From Moniliella sp. 'wahieum' (lineage: Eukaryota > Basidiomycota > Moniliellomycetes > Moniliellales > Moniliellaceae), in contig RSEE01000004.1 in assembly GCA_003971905.1 (NCBI GenBank), forward strand, positions 868,001 to 932,000: DNA of 64,000 nt, in the 5' to 3' direction. Under the pieces are notes generated by a model that made no database searches, was not told the DNA's origin, and worked only from the letters and a program-made list of their open reading frames with translations. Below are positions 34,896 through 45,345 of the stretch, in pieces (the first letter of the stretch is position 1; every line of letters begins with the position of its first letter). Position numbers and translations under genes: made by a program.

Positions 34896-36717
34896 TCAAC
34901 AGTAGCAAACGATGCAAGAATACGAGGCAGGAGGTGCACAATGGCGATACGCGTTACGCCCATGCTCTTTCGTCAAACACGGGAGAAAACTGCGGTGGGG
35001 TGGGCGAGGCCAAGGGAAACTGGTGGGATGATGCGCGTGTTTTGACCAGCCCAGGACGCTTATGTTTGCGGCCGAGCGTGTCGAACGGCGTTGCGGTTCA
35101 GGTGGTGCGACAGGAACATACCCATCATCAGGATCCTCCAGCATTGGTGCATGACCCAAAGGATCAGAGTACCCCACGGACCAAGGGATCTCTCCACCAT
35201 GGTACGCGGTGTGGGTCGAACTAGAAATCTGGACCTGTACCGCCCTGCTCACCCTTTCTTCTTCTTGATAGGATGAAGGGTCGACGACCGTGGCTTCACC
35301 CGTTTCCATAACAGCATTGAGGTAGCCCATCATGAAGGACGATATGAGCACTTGGTCCCGCAGGTTCCGTCGCGGATGAGCAAGCTTCAAGTGACTTAGA
35401 CGGTAAATGGCGTGCTCGACATGCAACGGAAACCGTGTGTAACCGTCACGTCCCTCAATTCCCCCCACGCCCCTCCCCATTCAGCCGGAATGCCACCTGG
35501 CCTCGGTTCCATCGGCAATTGCAGTTTGGGTGTTTCCTTTTCTTGCCAAAGCGACCGAAGAATTGCTTTCCTCAGCATGCCCTTGGTCGAGAGTAGATTT
35601 GCGGCGCTCCAACTCCCCCTTGGGCTCCGAGCGATCATCCGCGCGCCCGCCTAGCCACCCAACCAGATTATTCCTTTTCTTCCGTCCCGATGACGTGGGA
35701 GGAGGGCGGTCCTGAACAGAGGACGCTCGGCGGGGGAAGATGGATGTTGGCCCAGTGGAAGAAGTTACAGGGAGTGAATACGACCGTGCTGGAGTCTTTT
35801 CCTCTTCCGCAGGTCCGGAAAGATGCCAATGCTCCTGTGCAACCTCAACCTCCATCATTGGTGCGGGGAGAGATGGAAAAGAATGCGGGGAGACGGAAGG
35901 AACCATGTCTACCCCGGCGGGCCAGGGTTCGGCATCTTGAAATTGTTCGGAGGTAGGCGAGGTGGTGGGGGAGAAAGAGACGGTGTCAATCCCATCTGCG
36001 CTTCCTCGGAAGACCGAGAAGAAGGGGGGCTCTCATTCCCGTCACTCTTTTCAGAAAAAAGGGAGGCGGCGAGCGACGGAGTCAGGGAATTGGATGAAGA
36101 GGGCAGGAACTCGAACCGGAGGATGCATGTGGAGCAAGTGTCCTCCAAGCTGCCGAATTCAATCCGCCTTCTCCAGGGGACTGGTCTCCTTTCCGCGCTA
36201 CCGCAACGGGCGAAAAGGATCAGCTTTACTCAAGTCTACCTCATTGGCAAGTAGGACCAAGCCAGATGGACTGGACGTGGGGCTGGCCATTCTCTCCATT
36301 GGGAGCGATTCTGGATGTTGCCTCGGTGCGTACCACAGGCGGGACGAGTGACGGGCGAAGGTAGGATGGGCATGCTGCTGATGATTTTCGCTCGCGTCCT
36401 CCGCTCCGGACAGGGGGGGCGGTGCGATTTCCCCGTCTGCCTTCTCTTTTCAGTGAGGACAAGGGAAGGGGAGGCTTCAGAATGCGCCCAGGGGGTACCC
36501 AGCCATCTTTGGGTCGCGACGGTCCTCGTTTCTTCCGGATGGAAAGACGAGCAACGAGCGTAGGCTCCCATGAACTTGTCGCACTGCGTCCTCCGAGGGC
36601 ATGGTCTGTGGGCCGGGGCGGTGGTCCAGGATCAAGAGGTCCAGATGGAGGAGAGAGGAGAGGTCTATTTCTAGCCTGGTCGATATCTATGCAGCATAAC
36701 GCAGGGCATTGGCGCAA
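34896..36717 (-). CDS. Zds1/Zds2-type protein
   Basis: The diagnostic part is near the C-terminus (about 35430-35300): FPLHVEHAIYRLSHLKLAHP followed by RRNLRDQVLISSFMMGYLN. This is the conserved C-terminal motif of yeast Zds1/Zds2, which bind PP2A-Cdc55 and act in mitotic exit and polarity. Upstream is a long low-complexity region rich in S, P, R and K with fragments such as RKKRNNLVGWLGGRADDR and EKSDGNESPPSSRSSEEAQ, as expected for the disordered body of this family. Frame steps are frequent (near 35480, 35900, 36240), so the N-terminal boundary is only approximate. After the motif about 130 residues run to a stop at 34896. Recognition rests on the C-terminal motif alone. Confidence 0.65.
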
Positions 36718-37361
36718 GGCCGCGTTGGCCCATGCACCCTCGCCGCTATCGGGGTACTACATAGGTGTGGACGCCCTCGTCACGCGTGTCATGTGATACG
36801 CGATGCGTGACATGTGACATGCGTGGTGCCTGCTGGCTGTACGAACGGGTGACCGGTGATTGGCTTGTCGCTGGTGTGATCTGTGACACTGTGATCCGTG
36901 ACATGCGCCATCCTACATCCTACTCCTGTGGCCGACGTAGCGCCCCATCGACCATCCATCTCTCCCTTGGCTTGGCTTGGCAGTCCTGCGCAGGGAGGGC
37001 AAACATGGTGATCGGACTAGAGCTGCCCTTCAGCAGGGCAGCGCCAGGTAGCGTGCGGGACGATCGCACTACCGTGCTGCTCTGACGCCCTTTTCCTTTG
37101 CGCACACGGGCTCAAGAACATCGTCTACATGTGATGAAGAAACACGGAGGGGATCGACTTTTTGCCTCTCTCACTCGGGGCGCCCAGGAGAGGTGCACTC
37201 GTTCACTCCTGAAGCAACGGCTGGCGTTGCGAGCACACGTGCACTCACGTACTCAGGACACTCCGATCGACTGGTTCGCCGCCCGCAGAAGGCCTGAGTT
37301 AGACCTAACTGCTGAGCTCCTGATTCAGTTAACCCCTCACCCTCTCCTGCACCGCACACTG
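36718..37361. other. intergenic region upstream of copia copy 2
   Basis: No gene seen. Bases 36775-36910 are a run of GTGACATG/CACGCGTGTCATGTGA-type palindromic words. Confidence 0.4.
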
Positions 37362-37578
37362 TGTAAGACCGGAGGAACCCAATTGATGGGTGAAGAACCT
37401 CTGGAAATGTAGAGCAATGCAATCGCGATGGTGGTGGTTAAGGTCTAAGCCTTGTGCCACACCTAGAGACAGGGGTTTCAGACAAGCCTGAGTATACACG
37501 TGGAGGCTTCGGAGGACAAATCAGGGGTGAAGGGTGATGAGGCGCCTTGGCCTAAGTACGGGACCACGGGTCCCAACA
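37362..37578 (-). repeat. 3' LTR of copia copy 2
   Basis: Read on the minus strand it starts TGTTGGG and ends TTACA, and it is preceded by a CCCGGGGGGG polypurine tract at 37579-37590. Confidence 0.95.
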
Positions 37579-37617
37579 CCCCCCCGGGCCAAGGGAACGA
37601 AAGAAGCCCGTTGGCCA

Positions 37618-38293
37618 TCAACAAAGAAAAGTAGAAAGGGGATCAGCGCGAAGAAAGAGAAGCCAAATCGAAATTGTTACGCGCAGAAATGATCTTGGGA
37701 AGAGAAAGAGTTTGGTGAACCAGTCAGGGAGATGGTGTGCACCTGGAGTGTAGTGGACTTTAATTTCGCCTCGGTGGATGCGTTTCCCGCACCTCGTGGT
37801 ACGAGACGTCAATCTCCCGTATTTTGCCTAGGCTGCCGAGCTTTTCGGCCAACGCTTTGGCAGCGGTGTTGTTAACAAAGAGCTCAATCGGGTGATTAGC
37901 CTTGCAGACACCAAGTTCAAACAGTATGTTGCGAATGAATAGAGCCTCTCGAAGGCCATCTCCCATGGCTAGGTATTCAGATGCTGCTGTGTTGCTCACA
38001 CCTTGATTTTGGGACTTGGAGCCCCAGGATACAGGCACACCGAAACAAAAACAACATGGCCCGAAACGGAGTGAGAGTTGCTCTTGTCTGATGCAAAGGA
38101 GGCATCGGTGTCAGCTCGAGTAGAGGCGAGATCGGTTGGGTGTGAGGCACAAAGAGTAGTCAGACGTACCGGCGAAGAAACGTAATAGGTCCTCCGCTGC
38201 GCGTCGGTGGGCGGCGGACGGGTCGTCCATAAACCGCGCTAAAAAGGTAGCCGCAAAGAGGGCATCAGGCCGGGACATACGAGCCGCCCACAA
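37618..38293 (-). pseudogene. RNase H end of pol, copia copy 2, out of frame and mutated
   Basis: Three frame pieces together give AARMSRPDALFAATFLARFM, HTDAS (in part), NTAASEYLAMGDGLREALF, then KVHYTPGAHHLPDWFTK. The acidic catalytic residue present in copy 1 (VDNTAA) is Asn here (VNNTAA, codon 37871-37873), a single G-to-A change. Frame steps near 38425, 38125 and 37790 separate it from RT. Confidence 0.8.
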
Positions 38294-40617
38294 GCTGGAT
38301 CCGACAATAGAACGGTAGGCACGGTCGTCTCGAGTGGCACGCTTTTCGTGTTCGGGTCGCTTGGGGCGGAAGTTGGTGGCCGATTGGAAGGTAGCGGGGC
38401 CTGAGGTGATATGTCATGCGGCAAGCGTCTCAGCGATGATTTGGGTTGGCTGATGTACAGTCGTCCATCGATACGGTCGTATTGGCAGCCGAGATGGAAA
38501 CGTAGGGGGCCGTTGGACTTAATTTGGATGCTGCGCCTTAATTCCACTAAGAATTCATCATACGCTTCTTGGGACCGACACGCGACCAAAAAGTCGTCAG
38601 TGTGGACGGCGATTAGGATCAGGCCAAGAGGTTCGGTGCGACGTATGAACAGGCAAGGCTCTGATTTTAGGCTAGTGAAGTGGAGTCGGTCGCAAAGGAA
38701 AGTGCGGAGCCAATCTCCAAAGTTGGCCCCGCTCTGGTGCAGGCCATAGAGACTTTTCTTGAGTCTCCAGCAATGACCGGGCGCTTCTGGGAAGAAGGGG
38801 GGTGGTCGAACATAGACGAGCTCGTTGATATCGGCATAGAGGTAGGCAGCTTCCACATCGGCAGAAAATAAGTGGAGGCCATCAGCTTCGGCCAACGCAA
38901 TTAGCGTGTTGACGGCAGCAGTACGAACGGCAGGAGCAAAAGATTTCGCCCATGTGCCAGGAACTTGCCGGTGCCCTCCCACAACGTAGCGGGCACGGTA
39001 CTTGAGGAAGTTAGCATCCGCATCCGTCTTAGTACCTATGACCCACATGCCGGGAAGGGGTTTGATCCCTGGGGGGATGGGTACAACTTCCTTCACGTCA
39101 CGCTCGTCAAAACGCCGAAGCTCGAGGCGCATTGCCTCGAGTACGCCATCAAAGGCAGGGTGACCCACCAACTTCTTGATGTTCTTGGGGGCCACCGGGA
39201 CCCCATCGGTGGTCAGTATGACCTCGGTGTCACTTGCCGCGGATTCGATTGCGAGTGCAATGGGGGGCGAGCTTGGCTCCGAAGCAGGTAGCATGGATGT
39301 GTCCGGCGCTGGTCCGAAAATACTCACCAAAGCCTGCATTCCTAGGGCGGAGAGGGCGGCCGGGTTGCCAAAGATGCTAGGGGCCTTGTTGACGAGCAGG
39401 GAAAAGGTGCCATCGCGCAAATTGTCGTTGGCTGGAATGGACAGGTCGAGGGGTGGAGCGTTGATACGCGCTTGGCGAACGGGATTGCGACGCACGAGTG
39501 CGGGGACGGCTGTATCGGTCAGGGGCACGGTCACGGGGGCGAGCGTGTCGGTGGGGGAGAGAGGGGAGGGGGATAGGGCGGGAGAGGAAGGGGAAGTGGA
39601 AGAGGGAGGGGAAAGCAGGACTTGGTGGCCAGTGTCAACGGCATCTTCTGTGATAGTTTCATTTTCTTCGGCTTGCTTTGCCTGGCGTTGTGCCATGCCT
39701 GCGGGGTCAGATGCAACAGGTTGGGGGGATACATGTGGGGGGTTGGAGTTGGTGGGAGTGGGGCCAGGCTCTGAATTCTCATTTTCGTTGGCTTGAGCCG
39801 GGCGATGTGCCTCTGTTTTTCGTTCTTTTAATTTTCTTTTTCCATGGGGGGCATTGTCTTTCTTACCATTAGTATCGCGGGTCAGTTCATCTATCGCAAA
39901 ACGCACACGCCGGGGTGGGGAGCTGTCTGACTTCCCACCAGCACCCATTTCTCCGCCCCCCCGCACCTCTCCGCCACCAGCAGGGACAAGGGGGTCCAGA
40001 TGAAAGTGCGTGGGATATTCGGTGGTGTACGGGACATGCGTCCAGGTGGACGGCTTTTTCCAACGGAATCCAACTTGGCCGTCGTCCTGGTGGATGGCAA
40101 AGAGCCACCCCTTCGAACCGCGGCCGTGCCCGTAACCCACCAACATTGCTGGGACGGCCCGCGGACCAAGTTTGCCGCCCTCGCGTTGGTTGGGCAATAG
40201 GTGCAGGTAGGCAAGAGTGCCAAAACCGCGCATGCGAAGGGAGGGTTTGAAGCCATGGTACCGGACAAATCGGCTGTCCCCACCCAGTGCTTTCGGCGGC
40301 GACTGGTTGTGTGCATATGTGGCCGCCAACAAGCTGTGTTCCCACCACTCGTCGGGAGTCAATCTGTTGGCGATTACCATGAGTCGAGCGCGATCCGTAA
40401 TCGATCTTATGGCGCGTTCGGCGACCCCATTGGACGCACTTTCGCCAGGATTGGTGCGCTCGCTCACTACTCCCAGCTCGCAGTAAAACTCGTCCATTGC
40501 GGTGGTGAGTTCAGGCGCATTGTCAGAGCGGACCGTCTGAAGGGGGCGGTCGGGATGTTGGCGATGCTCGCGCCGGATGAAGGCTTGAAGTTCGGCTGTG
40601 GCATCACCCTTGGACAC
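38239..40617 (-). CDS. pol: integrase core and reverse transcriptase, copia copy 2
   Basis: 792 codons open without repair. Integrase core residues are visible in TVRSDNAPELTT (Asp) and NPGESASNGVAERAIRS (Glu). The integrase C-terminal part includes LRMRGFGTLAYLHL and GPRAVPAMLVGYGHG. A Pro/Ser-rich linker precedes RT (PGMWVIGTKTDADANFLKYR; AVNTLIALAEADGLHLFSAD; CWRLKKSLYGLHQSGANF). The active-site motif is AVHTDDFLVA (HTDD at 38593-38604), conserved in copy 1. The first integrase Asp and the HHCC zinc region lie in the upstream overlapping frame. The frame runs out near 38425, before RNase H. Confidence 0.85.
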   Translation of the reverse strand: MSKGDATAELQAFIRREHRQHPDRPLQTVRSDNAPELTTAMDEFYCELGVVSERTNPGESASNGVAERAIRSITDRARLMVIANRLTPDEWWEHSLLAATYAHNQSPPKALGGDSRFVRYHGFKPSLRMRGFGTLAYLHLLPNQREGGKLGPRAVPAMLVGYGHGRGSKGWLFAIHQDDGQVGFRWKKPSTWTHVPYTTEYPTHFHLDPLVPAGGGEVRGGGEMGAGGKSDSSPPRRVRFAIDELTRDTNGKKDNAPHGKRKLKERKTEAHRPAQANENENSEPGPTPTNSNPPHVSPQPVASDPAGMAQRQAKQAEENETITEDAVDTGHQVLLSPPSSTSPSSPALSPSPLSPTDTLAPVTVPLTDTAVPALVRRNPVRQARINAPPLDLSIPANDNLRDGTFSLLVNKAPSIFGNPAALSALGMQALVSIFGPAPDTSMLPASEPSSPPIALAIESAASDTEVILTTDGVPVAPKNIKKLVGHPAFDGVLEAMRLELRRFDERDVKEVVPIPPGIKPLPGMWVIGTKTDADANFLKYRARYVVGGHRQVPGTWAKSFAPAVRTAAVNTLIALAEADGLHLFSADVEAAYLYADINELVYVRPPPFFPEAPGHCWRLKKSLYGLHQSGANFGDWLRTFLCDRLHFTSLKSEPCLFIRRTEPLGLILIAVHTDDFLVACRSQEAYDEFLVELRRSIQIKSNGPLRFHLGCQYDRIDGRLYISQPKSSLRRLPHDISPQAPLPSNRPPTSAPSDPNTKSVPLETTVPTVLLSDPACGRLVCPGLMPSLRLPF

Positions 40618-42603
40618 CAGGGGTAGCGTCCAGGTATACCGCGTAAAGTCGTCGACAATGATAAGGGCGTAAGTATGACCCCGCCGCCTTGGCGGGATAT
40701 GTCAAGGACGTCGAGGTGGAGGAGAGAGAAAGGGCGAATGGTTCGGATTGGGCGTCCAGTCGTGGCGTGGGGTGGGGCAGTGGCTCTGCTTAATGCGCAT
40801 GGTGCACAGTGCCACGAGGACCGGACTAAAGCGATGTCGCCACTGTTGACCCGTTCGAATGCTGGGTCATCCGACGTGAGGGATGAAAGTTGATCTAGAG
40901 GTGCATGATTCCATCGGATGTGGGCGTTTTTCACCTTGACCAGGGTTGCATCAAGGTTGAGTAGCGAAGTGGCGCTGTTGGCTGTGGCTGTCGTATTGGG
41001 CGCCAGAGTAAGGGAATAGCTTGAGTCGGCGGCGAGACGAAAAGGTTCGCCGTGTCGTCCGAGATAGAGACCATGGCCACCTGGAGGGATCCAGCTGCCA
41101 ATGCCTGCGATAGATAGATGGTAAGCGCTGAGCAGGTTGGTCGGGAAGGTGGGGCAGTACAAGCTGCCGGGTAGGTGGATGCGGATAGGGGCTCCGTTCT
41201 GGGTTTGAATGTACATAGAGATGGTGCCAATGCCTTCAGTGTATGCGATCTGTCCGTTTGCCACTGCTATGGGCTCGCGGTGTGGACGAAGATTGATAAA
41301 CGCACTTCGTTCATTGAATACGGATGGTCTCGCACCTGAATCGTGTTGCGCAGGGAGGTTGGCTGGCTTGGGTGGTGTAGTGGCTGCCATAGGGGTTACT
41401 GCATGGGCAGATGAGGTGGTCTGGGCTGTCGTAGCCGGCCGGCTAAAGTGGCCGCCACGTTGGCCACCACGGTGACTTCCTCTGTACCCGCTGCCACCTC
41501 GGCCTCGTCCGCGGCCTGTCACCGTACTGCTTGTTTGGCTGTGCGACGTGGCTTCCGAAGGGGCCGTACTGGAGGGAGCTGGGCTTGAACTGGAGGTACT
41601 GCCGTAGTTGGAGCCTTTGAGTTCGCTCACTGCTCGGCGCAATTCGGCGTAGCTGCTGTTACGATGGAGGTGCAACCACCCCTGATCAGTAACGCCTTTC
41701 CGTAGCATCTGTGCTAGACCAATCTCGTCCAGCTTGGACTTGGACGTCATCTCGTACTGGGTTACCGCCACAGTGAACTCATTCAGGTATTGGCGGCCCG
41801 ACTTGGTGCCCATTTTGAGAGTGAGAACCTTTATGAGGATATCACAGATCTCAGTGTCTGAAACGGTGCCGTACAAATCACGCAGAGCATGATAGTATGC
41901 AGACCCTAGAGCCGGCGTGCCATCGCCGGTGATCTGCTGGACGACGTCGGAGTCTATCCACGGGAGTAGAATGTTGGCCAAGTGAGCGTCCAGTTCTGCG
42001 TTATACCCGTCCAGGGCCTTGCCCTGTTCCAGATGCTCACGCGCTCCAGGGATAATCTGGATACGAGGGAGGAAGATCCGGGTCCATAACCAAAACGAGC
42101 TGTTGTTGTGGAAACGCTCGTGGTACGGCACGTTGCTGCGAGTGGCACTACGGAGGAGCTTGTCGGGAGTCAAAGCCCACGGGTTGTCGTCGACGGCCGG
42201 AGTTGACGATAAGGCACCTTCGTTCTTGCTAGCATTGGGTGGATTCTCACATGATAACATGACAATGGCTTCTGTGGTCGTCTTTTCGCTGTACCCAAGC
42301 TTGATACCAGTGTCCTGTAGCTGTTTGAGGGTGATGTGTTCGGGAAACAATTTGAACATGTTGCGAATGCGGTCGGCGAGGGTGGCGACGTCGTTCGCGG
42401 TGTTGTGGGCCCACGGGGGTGGGTTGAGGTGTAGGGGTAGATTCACGCGATGGTGTCAGCGGCGGGGAGGCGTGGTCAACTCCGACGGGAGTGGTGCTCT
42501 CTTCTGCTCCGGCAGTTGGTGAAGTAGGGGTTGAGGAGTTGAACCAAGACTCCTGAGTCTGAGAGCTCATGATGCTTGCCATTAGCTTACGCAGTTCGAG
42601 CAA
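40467..42603 (-). CDS. gag, protease and integrase N-terminus, copia copy 2
   Basis: Starts MLELRKLMASIMSSQTQESW at 42603. After one base step near 42415 it is open for about 650 codons. Gag has TLADRIRNMFKLFPEHITL and a helical capsid-like region. Its end is an RGG box (GRGRGRGGSGYRGSHRGGQR) instead of a CCHC zinc knuckle. The protease motif is HDSGARPSVFNERSAFINL. The integrase zinc region has IRWNHAPLDQL...WHCAPCALS, and the first catalytic Asp is in LLHLDVLDISRQGG. Immediately after that the frame must step by -1 to reach HTYALIIVDDFTRYTW in the next frame. The same step is present in copy 1. Confidence 0.85.
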
Positions 42604-42671
42604 GCGCTTGTGGATAGGGCCGGCAGCGGAGGACCGAAGAGTGTAAGAGTGGAAGGCTCAGGGCTGAGCGT

Positions 42672-42688
42672 CAAGAGGATTGTAACTC
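42672..42688 (-). other. presumed primer-binding site of copia copy 2
   Basis: Same 17 bases as at 18126-18142, directly inside the 5' LTR. Confidence 0.45.
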
Positions 42689-42905
42689 TGTAAGACCGGA
42701 GGAACCCAAGGGATTGGGTGAAGAACCTCTGGAAATGTAGAGCAATGCAATCGCGATGGTGGTGGTTAAGGTCTAAGCCTTGTGCCACACCTAGAGACAG
42801 GGGTTCAGACAAGCCTGAGTATACACGTGGAGGCTTCGGAGGACAAATCAGGGGTGAAGGGTGATGAGGCGCCTTGGCCTAAGTACGGGACCACGGGTCC
42901 CAACA
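42689..42905 (-). repeat. 5' LTR of copia copy 2
   Basis: Pairs with 37362-37578; on the minus strand it begins TGTTGGGACC at 42905. Confidence 0.95.
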
Positions 42906-43278
42906 AACTGCCCTTCTCCTCCGCAATCGGTTCGGGATCGACGATCCTTTAAAGCACACATCTGGCCTGTGGTTGTGCTCTGTTGTGCCCTCGATAACTT
43001 TTACCGTGAGAGCTTGTCTTGATCGCAATCGGGTCGATGAGGCCGACAGATGATCGATGGAGAGCGGCCGCTCATTAATCATTCCCGCAACCTGAGGACA
43101 CCCTGGGGTCGGAAAGGCCCCTGGCGGGGTATAACTTTTGTTGGTCTACTGGGAGAAAGAGCCTGTCCGCGCGTAAGAGCTATCATGCATCAACATGTTT
43201 CAAGCTTCAACTTCACCGCCGTCCCATCCAACTCTCTTCCTCCTCTCGACGGCACCTCTGGATAGGATGGAATACGAA
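42906..43278. other. spacer between the two retroelements
   Basis: 373 bases without a gene or obvious repeat apart from TTCAAGCTTCAAC at 43199-43211. It ends in ACGAA (43274-43278), the target duplicate of the chromovirus. Confidence 0.4.
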
Positions 43279-43457
43279 TGTCATAGTTTGGCTGATCTCG
43301 CTCCCATTTCCAATTTCTTCGTCTCGAGCGTCTCGCTCCTTCCTGTTCCTTCCACTTCGCACCATGTCCTCTGTTCTTGCTTCTTCCCCACGAACGATTG
43401 CTACACCCTTGGCCTAGTCCGATCCTGGTCTCCCTCGCCTTAGCCCCGACTGTGACA
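43279..43457 (+). repeat. 5' LTR of the chromovirus
   Basis: Borders fixed by comparison with 46765-46944 and by the ACGAA target duplicates. Confidence 0.93.
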
Positions 43458-43459
43458 TT

Positions 43460-43468
43460 ATCGTTCGT
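43460..43468 (+). other. putative self-priming site of the chromovirus
   Basis: ATCGTTCGT lies two bases inside the 5' LTR and is the exact complement of ACGAACGAT at 43391-43399 within that LTR (and in the 3' LTR). That is the geometry of Tf1-type self-priming, where the RNA 5' end folds onto the primer-binding site. It would place the RNA start near 43391. Confidence 0.6.
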
Positions 43469-43498
43469 CTAACCGTCAACAGGCGAGCCCGACCAGAG

Positions 43499-45345
43499 AT
43501 GTCCTCGATCCACGACAACCCCCCTGACCCCAGTAACCCTAGCGCGCCGCAACCCATCGCGCGGCGCGGCCCAATCCGACCCCCGTCCGACCCCCCCTCT
43601 GACGCTCCGTTCGACGACGATGGCCCGGAGTGGTTCCACCCGGCTGGCCCCTCTGGACCCCCCCATGCAGCTCCGTCTGTTGCGCCCGCGCCCCCGGGGT
43701 ATACATTGGCCTCCGACCTGTCCGGGCTGGGCCTCGAGGCCGCTCAGCGTCGGGTCGATGAGGCCCGCAGAATGCGCCAGCTTCTGTTGACGGAGGCCCG
43801 GGAAAATCAGGCCTACCTTGCAGCCCAGGAGGACCAGCGCCGCGCTTTCGAGGATGAGCAAGAGGCGAAGCGCCGTGAGCACCGCCTCCGTCAGCGGCGG
43901 GAGGAGGCGGCGCTTGCCGCGGAAGAGGCCCGGTTGGCCGCCTCGGTACGGGAGGCTCAAACTGGCGTGGTGTCCTCGGCCCCCGCCCCCGCTCCCGCCC
44001 CTGGGACTTATGGTGATCTGACTGCCATCCCGAACACGGTGTCGAAGAGCCTAAGATGTTCGAGCCCGTTCGTTTCCGCCCGTCGTCTGGTGCGAATCCC
44101 AACTCTCGTGACCGGGTCCAGGCCCAGCACGTCGTCACCTCCTTCGAGATTTACGCGCGCGTCGCCCTCACGCATATGGGCGCGGCGGCATGGATCGACC
44201 GCTTCATGGGGCTGCAGGGAGAGGCCCTCACTTGGGTCGAGCAGTTCGGCTCGGAGGTGGCCCTTCCCCTGGAGGCGCGCACCACACCCGCCCTCCAGTC
44301 TTGGCCTGCGTTTCGCGCAGCTTTCCTGGAGCAGTGGGGCGAGCGCAACCCGGCGCTGAAGGCGTTTGAGGAGTTTCGTCGTCTTCGGCAGACGGGATCT
44401 GCAGCGGACTATTCCGCTACGTTCACGGTTCTGCTGCGTCGCTGGAACCCCAACGCGTCGGATGAGGACCGCTACTATTGCTTTCTGTACGGCTTGAAGC
44501 CGCGGGTGCGTGACGCAATCGCCTCCCGCGGCGAGTCGGCTCACTTGGGACGGATCAGTTTCGAACAACTGCGCACAGCGGCCATTGACATCGACCAATC
44601 GCAATCGCTGGGCGCTCATGGTACCGCCATCTCTCCGGGATCGGGCGGCAATCATTGGTTTCGGCCCTCGTCGCCCGAAGCGGAGCCCATGGACCTCAGC
44701 GCAGTCACCGCCACCGTGAAGCGGCGGCCCGGCGCACCGAGCGCCGCGCTCAAGGCGCAGTGCCGTGATCACCATATGCCTTCCACGACTGTACCCCGGC
44801 CACAGCCCCAACTCCCGCCCAAGCCCAAGCCCAGCCCAAGCCCCAAGCCCAGCCCCAGCCCCAACTCCCGCCCAAGCCCCAACTCCCGCCCAAGCCCCAA
44901 CTCCCGCCCAAGCCCCAAGCCCAGCCCCAGCCCCAAGACCAGCCCCAGCCCCAAGACCAGCCCAAGCACCAAGACCAGCCCCAGCCCCAAGACCAGCCCC
45001 AGCACCCAGACCAGCCCAAGACCAAGACTACGCACCAGCACCAGCACTCGCCCGGGCCCCGGCCCAAGTCCACCTCCTCATCTAACCCATCTCGCCCCCC
45101 TCTGTCAACTCGATTCCTTTTCCCTCCTCGGTTCCCTCCCGGCCCTGCTGGCGCGGCACCTCAAGTACTGGCGGAGCCCATGTCCGAACGTTCTGCCGCC
45201 GCCCTCAAGCTCATGGCGGCGGACCCCGAACACCGGTGGGGAGCGAGCGTCTGCCGACGAGATTCGACAGCGCATCCGCCAACTCGTGCCTCGTGACCCT
45301 CGTTGGTCCTTGCTACGGCTCCAAGCCCACCTCCCCATGCTTTGA
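43499..45345 (+). CDS. gag of the chromovirus
   Basis: Starts MSSIHDNPPDPSNPSAPQP. A Pro-rich N-terminus is followed by a long charged helix (EARRMRQLLLTEARENQAYL). After a one-base step near 44035 comes the retrotransposon Gag capsid fold: FEPVRFRPSSGANPNSRD, AAWIDRFMGLQGEALTWVEQ, WPAFRAAFLEQWGERN, FRRLRQTGSAADYSATF and YCFLYGLKPRVRDAIASR. PEAEPMDLSAVTA, which usually precedes a CCHC knuckle, is present, but no knuckle follows. Instead a simple-sequence Pro/Ser/Lys tract (44811-45060) leads to a stop at 45345. No protease D(S/T)G motif is visible. Confidence 0.8.
44811..45060 (+). repeat. CCCAGCCCCAAG-type simple repeat in gag
   Basis: Imperfect CCCAAG/CCCCAG/CCCAGC hexanucleotide array of about 250 bases. 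It is open in all three plus frames, encoding PSPKPSPS, AQAPAPAP or similar. Confidence 0.85.

Larger units (their letters stand above)
37362..42905 (-). mobile_element. Ty1/copia LTR retrotransposon, copy 2 (inverted relative to copy 1)
   Basis: 5,544 bp bounded by 217-bp LTRs (37362-37578 and 42689-42905) that differ from each other by only a few positions, implying a recent insertion. Flanks are CACTG (37357-37361) and AACTG (42906-42910), a target duplication with one mismatch. The coding part is much more open than in copy 1: two long overlapping frames cover gag through RT. The element shares its internal sequence with copy 1 apart from small indels, scattered substitutions and a divergent stretch just upstream of gag. 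Confidence 0.95.

Noticed and set aside
17907-42910. Composite transposition or inversion between the two inverted copia copies
   Set aside because: Each copy has its own flanking target duplicate (CTTAC perfect; CACTG/AACTG near-perfect), so two independent insertions explain the layout; no sign of a rearranged segment between them.
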